Shown piece by piece: positions 1-10,000 of a stretch of 46,105 nt of DNA. The DNA lies in NCBI GenBank assembly GCA_046704385.1, contig JBJKSB010000072.1:1-46105 (forward strand), in the 5' to 3' direction. Each line of letters opens with the position of its first letter. The first letter of the stretch is position 1. The notes below the pieces were generated by a model, which was not told the origin of the DNA, ran no database searches, and saw only the letters and a program-made list of their open reading frames with translations. The position numbers and the translations under genes were made by a program. This DNA is from GH45 sp046704385 (lineage in GTDB: Bacteria; Bacteroidota; Bacteroidia; Bacteroidales; SZUA-534).

Positions 1-534
1 CCATTTAATTAATTCATTTTCTGTTTGTTGGTTAGAAACATATAGATGCGCATGCTGATCAATTTCTGCCTGTTTTTCAAGCTGGGCCATAACCCAGCTG
101 CGTGAAATAACGGCATGCGCTTTTAACAGGTTTAAAGAACTTGCGGCATTCATTTCCGACGAAATAACACTCAGTAAATAATTTTCGATGGATACTAGGT
201 TAACTACCTGGATTTCATCATCAATTATCATCAATTTAAGACTTCCGTCGAAAAGCTGGTTTTGTTGTTGTTGCCAGTGAAAATCTATGCCAATGGTAAC
301 TTCATGTATTTCAAAACGGTTTTGTTTAAAATCATCGGGTTCAAAAACAAGCACGTCTTCAAACCGGTATGTAAAGTCACTTTGGGTTAGAATAATAGTG
401 GATTTTTCCAGGGTGGCTCTCCATTCTCCTGTAAATTCTCTTTGGCCAGATTTATATGATCCCACAAGTGTAAAGGATATTGATTTTCCTTTTTTAATAC
501 CGACCGATATGTATGGAATTTTATTTTGAAGCAT
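1..534 (-). CDS. SpoIID/LytB domain protein (N-terminal part, runs off left edge)
   Basis: Partial gene: the 178 codons present run from an ATG at 534 to the window edge with no stop. SpoIID/LytB proteins are peptidoglycan lytic enzymes or their activators. The strongest match is a segment near residues 112-150 reading VSIENYLLSVISSEM and then a KAHAVISRSW stretch, which fits the family core (a glutamate after the conserved S/G-x-E-M step, then a helix with A-x-R-S). The start lies 4 bases after the stop of the DUF4922 gene, so it is the last visible gene of the golvesin-GT2-DUF4922 operon. No signal peptide is visible after this ATG, so an internal role or a missed upstream start is possible. 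The family call is secure; the C-terminus is unseen. Confidence 0.85.
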   Translation of the reverse strand, partial: MLQNKIPYISVGIKKGKSISFTLVGSYKSGQREFTGEWRATLEKSTIILTQSDFTYRFEDVLVFEPDDFKQNRFEIHEVTIGIDFHWQQQQNQLFDGSLKLMIIDDEIQVVNLVSIENYLLSVISSEMNAASSLNLLKAHAVISRSWVMAQLEKQAEIDQHAHLYVSNQQTENELIKW

Positions 535-538
535 AGGG

Positions 539-1489
539 CTATACACAAGTGTACTTGCTTTTTATCTGATGACTGATTTCTTCAAAGGAGTCAGCATTCA
601 TCGATACCTGATCAAAAATATCGCTAATATCTTCCAGGGTTATTTTGTTAAAATCTTTTTCGAGTGGCGTTATAAGTGTTCCCATCATATCAACAGCACC
701 AGGGCTCAGTAGGATATTTTTATCGCCTTCCTCAAAATATTGCCACGGGCGGTGTTTTTCTCGCATAAATAAAAGTACGATCCATTTATTTTGATACCAG
801 CTGGCCATGTTAATCATAGGTTCCTGTTCGGTGGCTGTTTTAGTAATATGGTAGGTTGTGCGCAGCGCTTTTTCAATTATAGTCCTATTTGGCGATTCGA
901 ATATAAAAAACTTACGCAGGCCATCGTTAACCGCATTTATAATCAGCGTCGGGCAGTTGATTAATTCTTCTCCATAATCTTCAATTAACGCTTCCAAATC
1001 GTTTTCAATAGGCACCATTCCCATATTTCCGGCCTGAAAATGCAGATGATCCGGAGCTGAGGCTCCACAGTTTGCCGCATTATAAAATGTAACCCAATGA
1101 GGCAGGCTTTTGCTTAGTTCCAGAAAATTGCCAAATTGATCTTCAATTTCCTGGGGTAAATGATTTTGATGCGAAATTGTAAAATGTTCATTGAAAATAG
1201 GATAGGGGTTACATAAAATTTCAAAATCGTCACCCCACTTTATTTTTTTCTGTTCTTTTGGACGGTTTGGTGCGCATAAAAAACATTCCCGTTCCTCTAT
1301 TGATTTTTTATCTACTTTGGAAGATGTTGATGTAAATCGTTTAGGATTAAACTGAACCTTTAGGGTGAAACCATCCAATTGAAAGTTTTTAATTTTAACG
1401 GCTCGCAAACCTTCATAATTCTCCTTTAACAGATTCCATTCTGTTTTTTGTGTTTTGATCAGGTTCTTAACTTCGATTATGGTATTCAT
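539..1489 (-). CDS. DUF4922 protein, HIT-superfamily nucleotidylyltransferase-like
   Basis: About 316 residues if translated from the ATG at 1489; an in-frame TTG at 1519 would add ten residues (MEKPFISWHF), but the family usually begins near the ATG. A CxxC pair sits in the CFLCAPNRP segment, followed by NPYPIFNEHFTI. The key stretch is NCGASAPDHLHFQAGN near residue 165, which resembles the N-x-G-A-S-x-P-H-x-H-x-Q active site of Ap4A phosphorylase and GDP-sugar phosphorylases in the HIT superfamily. Nucleotidyl transfer or phosphorolysis of a nucleotide-linked substrate is therefore inferred, with the histidine of HLHFQ as nucleophile. It lies between the glycosyltransferase and SpoIID genes, suggesting a role in envelope or wall-sugar metabolism. 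The substrate is unknown. Confidence 0.8.
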   Translation of the reverse strand: MNTIIEVKNLIKTQKTEWNLLKENYEGLRAVKIKNFQLDGFTLKVQFNPKRFTSTSSKVDKKSIEERECFLCAPNRPKEQKKIKWGDDFEILCNPYPIFNEHFTISHQNHLPQEIEDQFGNFLELSKSLPHWVTFYNAANCGASAPDHLHFQAGNMGMVPIENDLEALIEDYGEELINCPTLIINAVNDGLRKFFIFESPNRTIIEKALRTTYHITKTATEQEPMINMASWYQNKWIVLLFMREKHRPWQYFEEGDKNILLSPGAVDMMGTLITPLEKDFNKITLEDISDIFDQVSMNADSFEEISHQIKSKYTCV

Positions 1490-1527
1490 AAAATGCCAGG
1501 AGATAAAAGGTTTTTCCAAACGTTAAT

Positions 1528-2991
1528 TTAATTATTTTTCTGCATAAGTTGTACCCTTGCCATCAATTCAATTGTCCTTAATTTGTCTTTGTAAAAATTA
1601 TGTTTATTCATGGTTTCGATACTAAGGTTTGCATCTGAATTATCTTCCCAACGGCGACAAAGGTATAGCGAATCGTAAATCCTACCAATACGGTGGCTGC
1701 GGCTAATAGTTAATCCCAACGCATAATCTTCACCATAGCTTACGTTGGGGATATGAACATTGCGGAGTATCGGAGTAAAAAATGCCCGGGGAGCACCGAG
1801 ACCATTAATTCTGAGGGCGTTGTTGTGTCCATTTTCATCTGTCCATTCACGGTGATCTATCAGTCCGGGCGGTATCTCTTCCAGCTTGAAATTGGTCATC
1901 TGATAGCTTCCGATTACCATGGCACATTGCTCCTTATAAAAAGTGTCCACTATTTTTTGTAAAGTATTTTCATCTTTGTATAAATCGTCGCTATCGAGCT
2001 GGATCGCAAATTTACCGCAATTTTTATCCTGGATTGCTATTTCCCAACAGCCGCCAATTCCCAAATCAGTGCGTTCGGGAATAATATGAATGATTTTGGA
2101 CGATTGACTTTGATATTTTTTAATAATCTCAGAAGTTTGATCAGAGGAAAAATTGTCAACTATGATAAGGTTGAAGGGGAAACCGGTTTTTTGAATTAAA
2201 ACTGATTCAATAGCATCGGCAATGGTTTTTTCGCGATTTTTTACCGGGATAATTACGGACGCTTCCACCGGAAATTCAACATTAAAATTGACTGGTTCAT
2301 TTCTGGGTGGAAGGTAGCCGTTTATGGCTTTAAGGTGTGAAGTAACGGCTTTTTCCATTTCAATCTGGACATTACGGTTTTTCGGATCCACATAGTCGAA
2401 TATTTTACTTCCCGAATTTCGTTGATCTAATTCGCCAACCTTGTATAAAAATTCAGGAATTCTGACCAGTTCTGAATAACGGCTAATGGCAAGCCTTAAC
2501 TGGTAAATTCCTGCAAATTGGAAAGTTTCTTGCAAATCTTCAACCACTTTTTTTAAAATGGATGACCTTATGAATATCAAACGCCCAAAATTAAAATCAT
2601 CCCGCAAGCTTCCTTTTTGATAATCTATTAAAGGATGTTGTATGGTCTTATTATCAGTAATTTCATGATAATCGGCATACAACCAGCCGGCATCGGTGGC
2701 AGTGGCTACTGTATGAAACCTTTCGAGTGCATTTAACCCCAATTTTATTTCCTGGTTATTTAAAATGAGCATACAAAACCGGCTTTGTGTCTGTTCTGCA
2801 ATTATTTTGATAGTTTCAGTTTGCGTAATTGGCCCGGATATCAGATTTTTAATTTTAGGAATGTTAAAAGTTTTATCCACTTCGCCTAAAATAAAAATGG
2901 ATGATACCAGCGAATTTTCTGAAAGTTCCTTTACCAGGGATTCAAAGCCGGGAGTTATATCATTTGTTATAAATATGTCAATCGCACTCAT
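1528..2991 (-). CDS. Family 2 glycosyltransferase with an extra N-terminal domain
   Basis: 487 residues. The C-terminal half is a GT-A fold: EASVIIPVKNREKTIADAIES opens the domain near residue 242, LIIVDNFSSDQT follows, and QLDSDDLY supplies the metal-binding DxD-type motif near residue 330. The first roughly 230 residues look like a second Rossmann-like or degenerate glycosyltransferase domain (MSAIDIFITNDITPGF start, LNALERFHTVATATDAGWLY). No membrane segment is visible, so a cytoplasmic enzyme acting at the inner membrane is likely. Its ATG at 2991 begins one base after the stop of the golvesin gene, indicating translational coupling. The acceptor is unknown; company with an amidase and SpoIID hints at peptidoglycan or a linked surface glycan. 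Confidence 0.85.
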   Translation of the reverse strand: MSAIDIFITNDITPGFESLVKELSENSLVSSIFILGEVDKTFNIPKIKNLISGPITQTETIKIIAEQTQSRFCMLILNNQEIKLGLNALERFHTVATATDAGWLYADYHEITDNKTIQHPLIDYQKGSLRDDFNFGRLIFIRSSILKKVVEDLQETFQFAGIYQLRLAISRYSELVRIPEFLYKVGELDQRNSGSKIFDYVDPKNRNVQIEMEKAVTSHLKAINGYLPPRNEPVNFNVEFPVEASVIIPVKNREKTIADAIESVLIQKTGFPFNLIIVDNFSSDQTSEIIKKYQSQSSKIIHIIPERTDLGIGGCWEIAIQDKNCGKFAIQLDSDDLYKDENTLQKIVDTFYKEQCAMVIGSYQMTNFKLEEIPPGLIDHREWTDENGHNNALRINGLGAPRAFFTPILRNVHIPNVSYGEDYALGLTISRSHRIGRIYDSLYLCRRWEDNSDANLSIETMNKHNFYKDKLRTIELMARVQLMQKNN

Positions 2992-2992
2992 C

Positions 2993-5968
2993 TTAATTAT
3001 GATTTAAAAAATCGAGGATTTTAGCCATTATGCTGTCGCGCTGATTTTCTCCCAAAATGGTCTCAAATGGGAATCCCAATGCAACCACCTTATATTTGCC
3101 CTGATAAATTACGCCTGCGCTCATATTGTTCTCATTATATCGTATCAGCGTTTTTGATTCAGCATTGGCTGGTTCAATGGCATCAGGCGATTCAACGGTA
3201 TAAATTTTTGGATTATAACCTGTGTTGAATTGATACTGATCATTCCTGTCAGCAAAAGAATTATCAGTAAAGTGAAATTTACCGGTCCGCGAAGCATGAT
3301 TGGTTCTCCATTTATATTTTAAAACATCCTGGGTTACATTTTCTTCCTGGTTTAATCTACTGTCGGTGCCGATATTAGCGCCTGACAAAAAAATCTTTCC
3401 TCCGTTATTCAAAAAGTTTTTAACGGCATCCAGCATATTGGGAGTAAATACTTCATAATGTTTTGTTGAATCATTGCCTGGTAGATAACAGGTTTTTTCT
3501 TCGCCTGTCAGGAAATCAACAATAGTATTGGGGTCTAATTTAAATTCATTCGATTCTACAGCTTCATTACTGGCCGATATTACTGAATACCCTGCCTTTA
3601 AAATCGATTTGGCGTGAACCGTAGTGAAATTAAAGGTATTTCCGGGAACAATTTCCGTCTCCATATCGGCAAAGGAAGCGCCAAAGCCTGGTGAATCATC
3701 GTCGAGCCAGGGCGATTTTTTATCGAAATCGTATTGCGAACCCACTGTGTGAAAATCGTATTGGTAGGGAACTCCCTGATCCAACTCGTCCATAAAACCT
3801 GCATGGGTTTCATTATTGAACCAGGCCGGGCCTCCAACCCGGTCAAAATCATTAATTATGGTCACTGTTCCTTTTGATTTTTTTGCTATTGCCACCGATA
3901 ATTCTTCAGACGGGAAGCTCTCGCCTCCTTTATTTAAAGCAGTTACCCTGAAAGTATACAAAGTTCCTTTTTCTACTTTTAAAAGAGAGTATTTGGGATT
4001 TTTTACGAGAACTCCGTTATCAAATCCACCATCATCAATTTTGGTATAAACAATGTAATTGTCTGCTGTGGTTGTGGATTCCAGTGGATCGACCTGCGGC
4101 TTCCATTGTAAAACAATGTTGTTGTTTTCCAGTTTTGCCTGGAAATGTGTAACGGGCAGCGGTTGTATTTTGTATTCAAACCCATACATTGTGGACAGGA
4201 AACGCACAATCCCTTTGTAAACCGCACGGCTTGCATCAAATTGAAAGGCAGGTTCCTTGCCAAACCGGACATCATTAAAATTCTGATGTGAATAAAATTC
4301 CAACAACAGAGAGGGAACATTTGGTCGGGTTGCTTCGCTGTAGGCTTTATCCCACATTCCACGACGTGTCCATTCGGGATCGTATTTCTGCCGGATATCG
4401 TTAACTATCTGCGTTTGAATGATATCGGCCAAATCGCGCGATGCCATTTTCGACAGGCCGTTGGGATAAATATTCGAATCTACTTTTGTATTATAGATGC
4501 ACAAGGTACCAATGACTGAATCTCCGCCAACCATTCCTGCATCGGTGTGGAACGCGAGCGACATATCTACCGGGATGCCTAAACCTTTATTGTTCCGGTC
4601 TTTTTTCGGTCCCATCGGTGCGCCAATCAGGTAATTTACCCATTCGCCGCGGCATTGGTAATCATCGGCATAATCGTTGGTGTCGTTTAAGTGCCAAACA
4701 AGGGTGTCGGGCATTCCGGCGTACTGTAAATAATACCGGGCACCTTCCTGGTATCGTGGACGACCGCTAACCTGTCCGTTACGGCTGATATTTCCCATTC
4801 CGCCGCCAAAGCGAGCTGCATCAGCGGTTATAATTTCGCTTTTTTTGCCGGTAACAGCCGATATTTCAACTTTACCGATATCAGGATTTATACCTTTTTT
4901 AAAGTCGAAATTTCCCAAAAAAATCCAGGTTCCGCCACCAATTTGCTGATTTACACTGAATTCAGTACTGCCTCCGGCGTGAAAAACTGTATAATGAGTT
5001 TCGGTAGAACTCATTGAATCAGATATATAAGAGATATAAACCGGGTAAATGCCATCTTCCGGAATATCAGGTATATAATCAATTGTTTTATTTCCTCGTT
5101 TTTGTGATTTAAATTTTAATGTCGTTCCCAACCGAAACGGATTTTCATCGATTAAAGGTCCGTTTTTTAAGGCAAAACCTGAATCAATAACTGTGTAATC
5201 AAGGTTAGCTTTGAATTTACTATTTCCGGTGCTGGAATCATTATCTACAACAACCTCATGAGTTTGCCAGTGACGTTCGCGTGGCAGAAAAACCAGGGCA
5301 CCAGCATTTTCAAGCATGGGTACCAGGTAATTCATGGTAAACGATGTGGTATATAAATCTTCAACTGTTGTTAAAAAGCGTGCCCGTTGCCATTCCCATC
5401 TGTCAAGGCTGCTTTCGTAATACCATCCGTGACTCGGCCAAAGTGCAATGTTTAAATCATACAATTCTGTTTTTTTTGTAAATGGATGGGAGAGGTTAGT
5501 TACTACCGGTAACGATTTCCTTTTGAAATTCGATCTCCGGCGATTTTGATCCCAATCCGCTTTGGCTTTTCTGTAATAATTGGGAATGTAATCTTGTAAA
5601 AGATGTCCGTCAGAATAGAGATTCAGTTTGTAATTAATATACTCATCGGCAAGTACCGACATGATTTCATTGTTAATGCGATCAATAATTTTATCCCGAA
5701 AAGGTGTGTATGAAAAATGAGAATCAAAATATACTGCAATGTTTTTGGTTGAAGTATTTATTGTTACAGAATCAATAAACGTTGAGTCTTTTTTGTTATA
5801 CCCGGTTGACTCATTAAAATTGCTATCGTTTGTGTACTTTATGAGTTGATCCGATATAAGTTTTTTCTGTTCAACAATCTGTGTTTTCTGATTAGGTTGT
5901 GCAGAAAGATTAAGATTAAAGATAATCAGTCCAAATAATGCCGAAATGTACTTATATCCTGATTTCAT
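2993..5968 (-). CDS. Golvesin-domain N-acetylmuramoyl-L-alanine amidase-like exoprotein
   Basis: 991 residues from the ATG at 5968 (a TTG three codons upstream is also open). Residues 1-23 form a signal peptide ending LNLSAQ. An Amidase_3-type zinc site appears to be split. LWPSHGWYYES near residue 176 and TTVEDLYT near 200 would give the first His and Glu, SLAFHTDAGM near 473 the second His, and SLLLEFYSHQNF near 557 the catalytic Glu. Between them (about 300-375) sits a golvesin/xanthan-lyase-type beta domain with the YTVFHAGGSTEF and GGTWIFLGNF stretches. A fibronectin type III-like module follows at about 605-700, then a DFDRVGGPAWF region to the end. It is expected to cut the stem peptide from muramic acid in the periplasm or outside. 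First gene of the envelope operon; the next gene starts one base later. Confidence 0.85.
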   Translation of the reverse strand: MKSGYKYISALFGLIIFNLNLSAQPNQKTQIVEQKKLISDQLIKYTNDSNFNESTGYNKKDSTFIDSVTINTSTKNIAVYFDSHFSYTPFRDKIIDRINNEIMSVLADEYINYKLNLYSDGHLLQDYIPNYYRKAKADWDQNRRRSNFKRKSLPVVTNLSHPFTKKTELYDLNIALWPSHGWYYESSLDRWEWQRARFLTTVEDLYTTSFTMNYLVPMLENAGALVFLPRERHWQTHEVVVDNDSSTGNSKFKANLDYTVIDSGFALKNGPLIDENPFRLGTTLKFKSQKRGNKTIDYIPDIPEDGIYPVYISYISDSMSSTETHYTVFHAGGSTEFSVNQQIGGGTWIFLGNFDFKKGINPDIGKVEISAVTGKKSEIITADAARFGGGMGNISRNGQVSGRPRYQEGARYYLQYAGMPDTLVWHLNDTNDYADDYQCRGEWVNYLIGAPMGPKKDRNNKGLGIPVDMSLAFHTDAGMVGGDSVIGTLCIYNTKVDSNIYPNGLSKMASRDLADIIQTQIVNDIRQKYDPEWTRRGMWDKAYSEATRPNVPSLLLEFYSHQNFNDVRFGKEPAFQFDASRAVYKGIVRFLSTMYGFEYKIQPLPVTHFQAKLENNNIVLQWKPQVDPLESTTTADNYIVYTKIDDGGFDNGVLVKNPKYSLLKVEKGTLYTFRVTALNKGGESFPSEELSVAIAKKSKGTVTIINDFDRVGGPAWFNNETHAGFMDELDQGVPYQYDFHTVGSQYDFDKKSPWLDDDSPGFGASFADMETEIVPGNTFNFTTVHAKSILKAGYSVISASNEAVESNEFKLDPNTIVDFLTGEEKTCYLPGNDSTKHYEVFTPNMLDAVKNFLNNGGKIFLSGANIGTDSRLNQEENVTQDVLKYKWRTNHASRTGKFHFTDNSFADRNDQYQFNTGYNPKIYTVESPDAIEPANAESKTLIRYNENNMSAGVIYQGKYKVVALGFPFETILGENQRDSIMAKILDFLNHN

Positions 5969-6146
5969 GCGCACCAACCAATTTAAAACAAAACCAAAAA
6001 TAGAGTTTATTTAGCTTATAAAAAACAAGAACCGGGAAACTGAAGGGCTATTTCGATAAATATTATTAACAAATACCGGTTGTACGCTGTCAGTAATTTT
6101 GTTTTGATATTTCGGTAATTTTTACTTTTTTGAGTCCGAATAATGT

Positions 6147-6154
6147 TAAGTTTG
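6147..6154 (+). promoter_or_regulatory. Putative -7 element of the lipoprotein gene
   Basis: TAAGTTTG matches the Bacteroidota -7 consensus TAnnTTTG exactly and lies 35 bases before the ATG at 6190. A TTTG at 6129 is the only nearby -33 candidate, but its 14-base spacing is shorter than the usual 19-21, so only the -7 box is convincing. Confidence 0.4.
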
Positions 6155-6189
6155 AAGTATATTTACAAAAATTAAAAACCAAAATATTT

Positions 6190-7017
6190 ATGAAGCAGTT
6201 AACAAACCTTTTGTCAATAATTTTAATCGCCTCTGTACTAATATTGTCAGCTTGTTCAGGGGGATCGAAGAAAGTTCAGGATGATAGTTCTGTAGTCAGC
6301 AGTATTAAGAAAGAAAAAATTAAGTCTGATGTATCTGAATTTGTATATCCGTTACCCACAGCTTTTGAGGTAACCAAAATGCTAAACCGGATTGGTGCTT
6401 CCTATATTTTATCTATATCAAACCCAGCCGAGGATGCTGAAAAGTATTTTACTGAAAAAAGCAAAGCTTTAAACCTGGGTATTTACGGTGCCGATTTAAG
6501 TTATGCCAGTACCTATAATCAAAAACAAATTGCTATGGATTATATGAATGCATCAGATAAACTTATATCGGAACTGGGTTTTGAAGATGCTATTGATAAA
6601 ACCATACCTGAAAAAATTGAAGCTGCAGAGAATAACAAAGACACCATAATTGAAATAATTACCAACACTTTTTATTCAACGTATGAATTTTTAAATAAAA
6701 ACAATCGTGGTTCGGTGTCAGTATTGGTATTAACGGGTACATGGGTTGAAGGTCTTTATATTGCCACACACATTTCGGAAGATACTTATAATAATAAAGA
6801 GATGGTGAAGATTATTATGGATCAAAAAGCGCCACTTGAAACTTTGATGGGTATTATTAAAGATAATGAATCGAATGCCGATGTGGCCAGTGCCGGCAAG
6901 ATGCTTGAAAAACTTTATGCCACCTATAACAGTATTGATGAAGGTAGTATAACCCAACAACAAATGATTGATATTACCAATGAGGTTGCCGAAGTAAGAT
7001 CGGCTATCGTTAAATAA
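6190..7017 (+). CDS. Predicted outer- or inner-membrane lipoprotein of unknown function
   Basis: 275 residues from the ATG at 6190. An open TTG start at 6130 would place 20 extra residues before an otherwise perfect lipoprotein signal, so I reject it. Residues 1-22 form the signal with lipobox LSAC and the mature Cys followed by SGGSKKVQDD; the absence of Asp at +2 is consistent with export to the outer membrane. The mature part is acidic and helical (PLPTAFEVTKMLNRIGASYI, then AADLSYA-like and DYMNASDKLISELG segments), with no recognisable catalytic motif. It ends in front of an intrinsic terminator, so it is probably monocistronic with some read-through into the ABC transporter gene. I do not recognise a named family. 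Confidence 0.75.
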   Translation: MKQLTNLLSIILIASVLILSACSGGSKKVQDDSSVVSSIKKEKIKSDVSEFVYPLPTAFEVTKMLNRIGASYILSISNPAEDAEKYFTEKSKALNLGIYGADLSYASTYNQKQIAMDYMNASDKLISELGFEDAIDKTIPEKIEAAENNKDTIIEIITNTFYSTYEFLNKNNRGSVSVLVLTGTWVEGLYIATHISEDTYNNKEMVKIIMDQKAPLETLMGIIKDNESNADVASAGKMLEKLYATYNSIDEGSITQQQMIDITNEVAEVRSAIVK

Positions 7018-7039
7018 TGAAATTTTAAGATAAATGTCG

Positions 7040-7072
7040 GGGTGATTTGATTTACAGATCACCCTTTTTTTT
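7040..7072 (+). terminator. Intrinsic terminator after the lipoprotein gene
   Basis: GGGTGAT at 7040-7046 pairs with ATCACCC at 7058-7064 around an 11-base loop and is followed by eight T. It sits 22 bases after the stop at 7017 and 18 bases before the ATG of the ABC transporter, separating the two genes or acting as a partial attenuator. Confidence 0.85.
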
Positions 7073-7090
7073 AAATAAACGAATTAACAT

Positions 7091-10000
7091 ATGAGCGAGC
7101 TGTTGTTAGACGCACTGATGCGACTTTTTGCTTTGCTAACCGATATTAATAAGGAGCAGCAAACAGGCCGGGCACATGCACAGATAAAGGATTATCTGGA
7201 AAGACAGTTTAACACAGAGCTGGCTCAAAAATACCTGCAGTTATACAATAATTATCTTGAAGCATACCATGGTGTCGATTTTATGCAGGAAAGCAATGGT
7301 AGTGGTGAAGGGCGCATATCAAATCTTAACCAGATCAACCATATCTGTGAGAAATTGAACAACGAGATGGAAAAAGCACCTAAAATGCTGCTTTTTGTCC
7401 AATTGCTAGAATTTCTGAACCTTGAAGATGAAGTTGGGGGTGCTGAAAATCAGATTATTGATGTGTTGGCAAAAAATATGAAAATTGATGCTGACGATTA
7501 TCTGAAGCTTAAAATATTTATCCTGGGCGATCCCAGGAATATTCCTGATCAACAGTCGCTTTTGCTGATTAGTGGTAATAAATCGCATGCAAACAGCAAA
7601 TTCAAACACATTTATAATGAAAAGCAGCAGGTGGTTGTTTGGATGCTCCAGATAAAAAGTACAAATACTTTTATTTTTAAATACTCGGGCGAACGAAATC
7701 TGTATTTGAATGGCATTAACATTCAACCCAAAAAAGCTTATGTATTTGCTTCGGGCTCAGTAATAAAAACTTCGAGAATGGCTCCGGTATATTATGGCCG
7801 GGTGGCTTCATTATTTATGGAAAGGCAGGACAATGCCCGTATATTGTACAAAGCCGTTGATGTTTCGCATAATTTCAATCCACGGCTTGTGGGTGTACAT
7901 AAATTTAGTCTGATTGCCAGTAGCGGCCAATTAATTGGAATTATCGGCGGAAGTGGAACAGGTAAGTCAACGTTGTTAAATGTATTAAACGGAAATTTAA
8001 AACTACATTCAGGTAACATTACCATTAATGGCTACGACATTAAAAAGGACAGTGAGTATTTACAAGGAGTAATCGGCTATGTGCCTCAAATTGATTTGCT
8101 TATTGAAGAGCTTACGGTGTTCGAAAATCTTTATTATAATGCTCGTTTCTGTTTCAGTAGGCAGTCGGAATCAGAAATTGTAAAACTGGTAAACAAGGCT
8201 CTTGAAGATTTTGATTTGGTTGAGGCTAAAGACCTTGTAGTGGGAAGTCCCTTAAATAAAATTTTAAGCGGAGGACAACGAAAACGTCTAAATATTGCCC
8301 TGGAATTAATCAGGCAACCCAGTATTTTATTTGTGGATGAACCCACATCGGGTTTAAGTTCCATGGACTCGGAAAAGGTTATATCATTACTTAAAAGGCA
8401 AACTATTCTGGGGCGTTTGGTCATTATAAATATTCATCAACCGTCGTCGGATATTTACAAGCTTTTTGATAAATTACTGATTATTGATAAAGGGGGCAGG
8501 GTGGTCCATAATGGTAACCCTATGGATGCCATTGTGTATTTTAAAAAGATGGCACATTATGTTAATCCGGAGGAACGCGAGTGTTATACCTGTGGAAATG
8601 TTAAAACCGAGCAGCCCTTACGAATTATTGAGGCTCGTAAGGTCACTCCCGATGGCAGGCTGATACGTGAACGAAAAATCCCACCGCACGAATGGTATAA
8701 ATATTACCAAATTAATTTTGAAGATAAATTCAAATGGAAGACCGAGCTGAGTGATGATGTGAAAGAAAAACTTCCTCCGAACTTATTTAGTATCCCTAAA
8801 CGATGGCAGCAGTTTAAAATATATTTCCTTCGCGATGCACTTTCGAAAATTAAAGACAAGCAATACCTGCTGATTAATTTTATTGAAGCCCCTATACTGG
8901 CTATGATACTGGGGTTTTTTACCAAATACATAATTAACGGGAAATCGGGTGGGCAATATTTCTTTTCTGAAAATGTGAACTTACCGGCCTTTTTGTTTAT
9001 GAGTATTGTGGTAGCTTTATTTATCGGGTTAAATGTAAGCGCTGAGGAAATATTTAAAGACAAGAAATTATTGCAGCGTGAATCGTTTTTAAATTTATCG
9101 CGTTTCAGTTACCTTGGGGCCAAGGTCATAGTTATGTTTTCAATTTCAGCCCTACAAACACTAAGCTTTGTTTTAATCGGTAATCATATTCTTGAAATTC
9201 ATGGTCTGACCCTGAGTTACTGGTTGATTCTGTTCAGTGTATCGTGTTTTGCCAACATGTTGGGTTTAAACATAAGCAGTGGTTTGAATACCGTGGTTTC
9301 TATTTATATAACCATTCCCCTGATTTTAGTTCCTCAAATGTTATTTAGTGGTGTAATTGTAGAATTTGATAAATTACACAGCTCCATTTCCAGCGATGAT
9401 TATGTTCCCATAATTGGTGATATTATGACTGCCCGATGGGGTTACGAAGCCCTGGCTGTTAACCAGTTTATGAATAACGATTATGAAAAGAATTTCTTTG
9501 ATTTGGAACAACAGGCCAGCAGGTGTAATTATTATTCGGGGCTGTTAATTCCTGAATTGAAGATGCGAAATAACGAGGCTCAGTTTGCTGTCGATCATCA
9601 TGATAACCCAAATGCTGTCTTTAATATTAATGTGCTCAACAATGAAATTGTATCCGAAAATGGTCGCTTAAGATTTAAAAGCGGTAAGGAAAAGTATTCC
9701 TCTTTTTCTATAAGGAATTATACAAAAGTCACCCATGACCGTATTAATAATCAACTTGACAGTTTATTTAATTTATACAATAATAATTGTTTGCATTACA
9801 CCAGGAACAAGGATAGTATTTATGAATTGTTGTTGAAACAATATGGTGGAAATGAAGGTTTGCTGAATTTTAAGCAAAAGTATTATAATAAAACCCTTGC
9901 AAACTGGGTGTTGGCAAAGCAGGAGTCAAAGCAAATTGTATTTGATGGTGAAAAATACATTCAAAAGTGGCATCCTATATTCAAAGATCCCGTTAATAAA

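Noticed and set aside
287..529. 80-codon plus-strand ORF
   Set aside because: It is the antisense of the SpoIID/LytB gene, which has a clear family motif.
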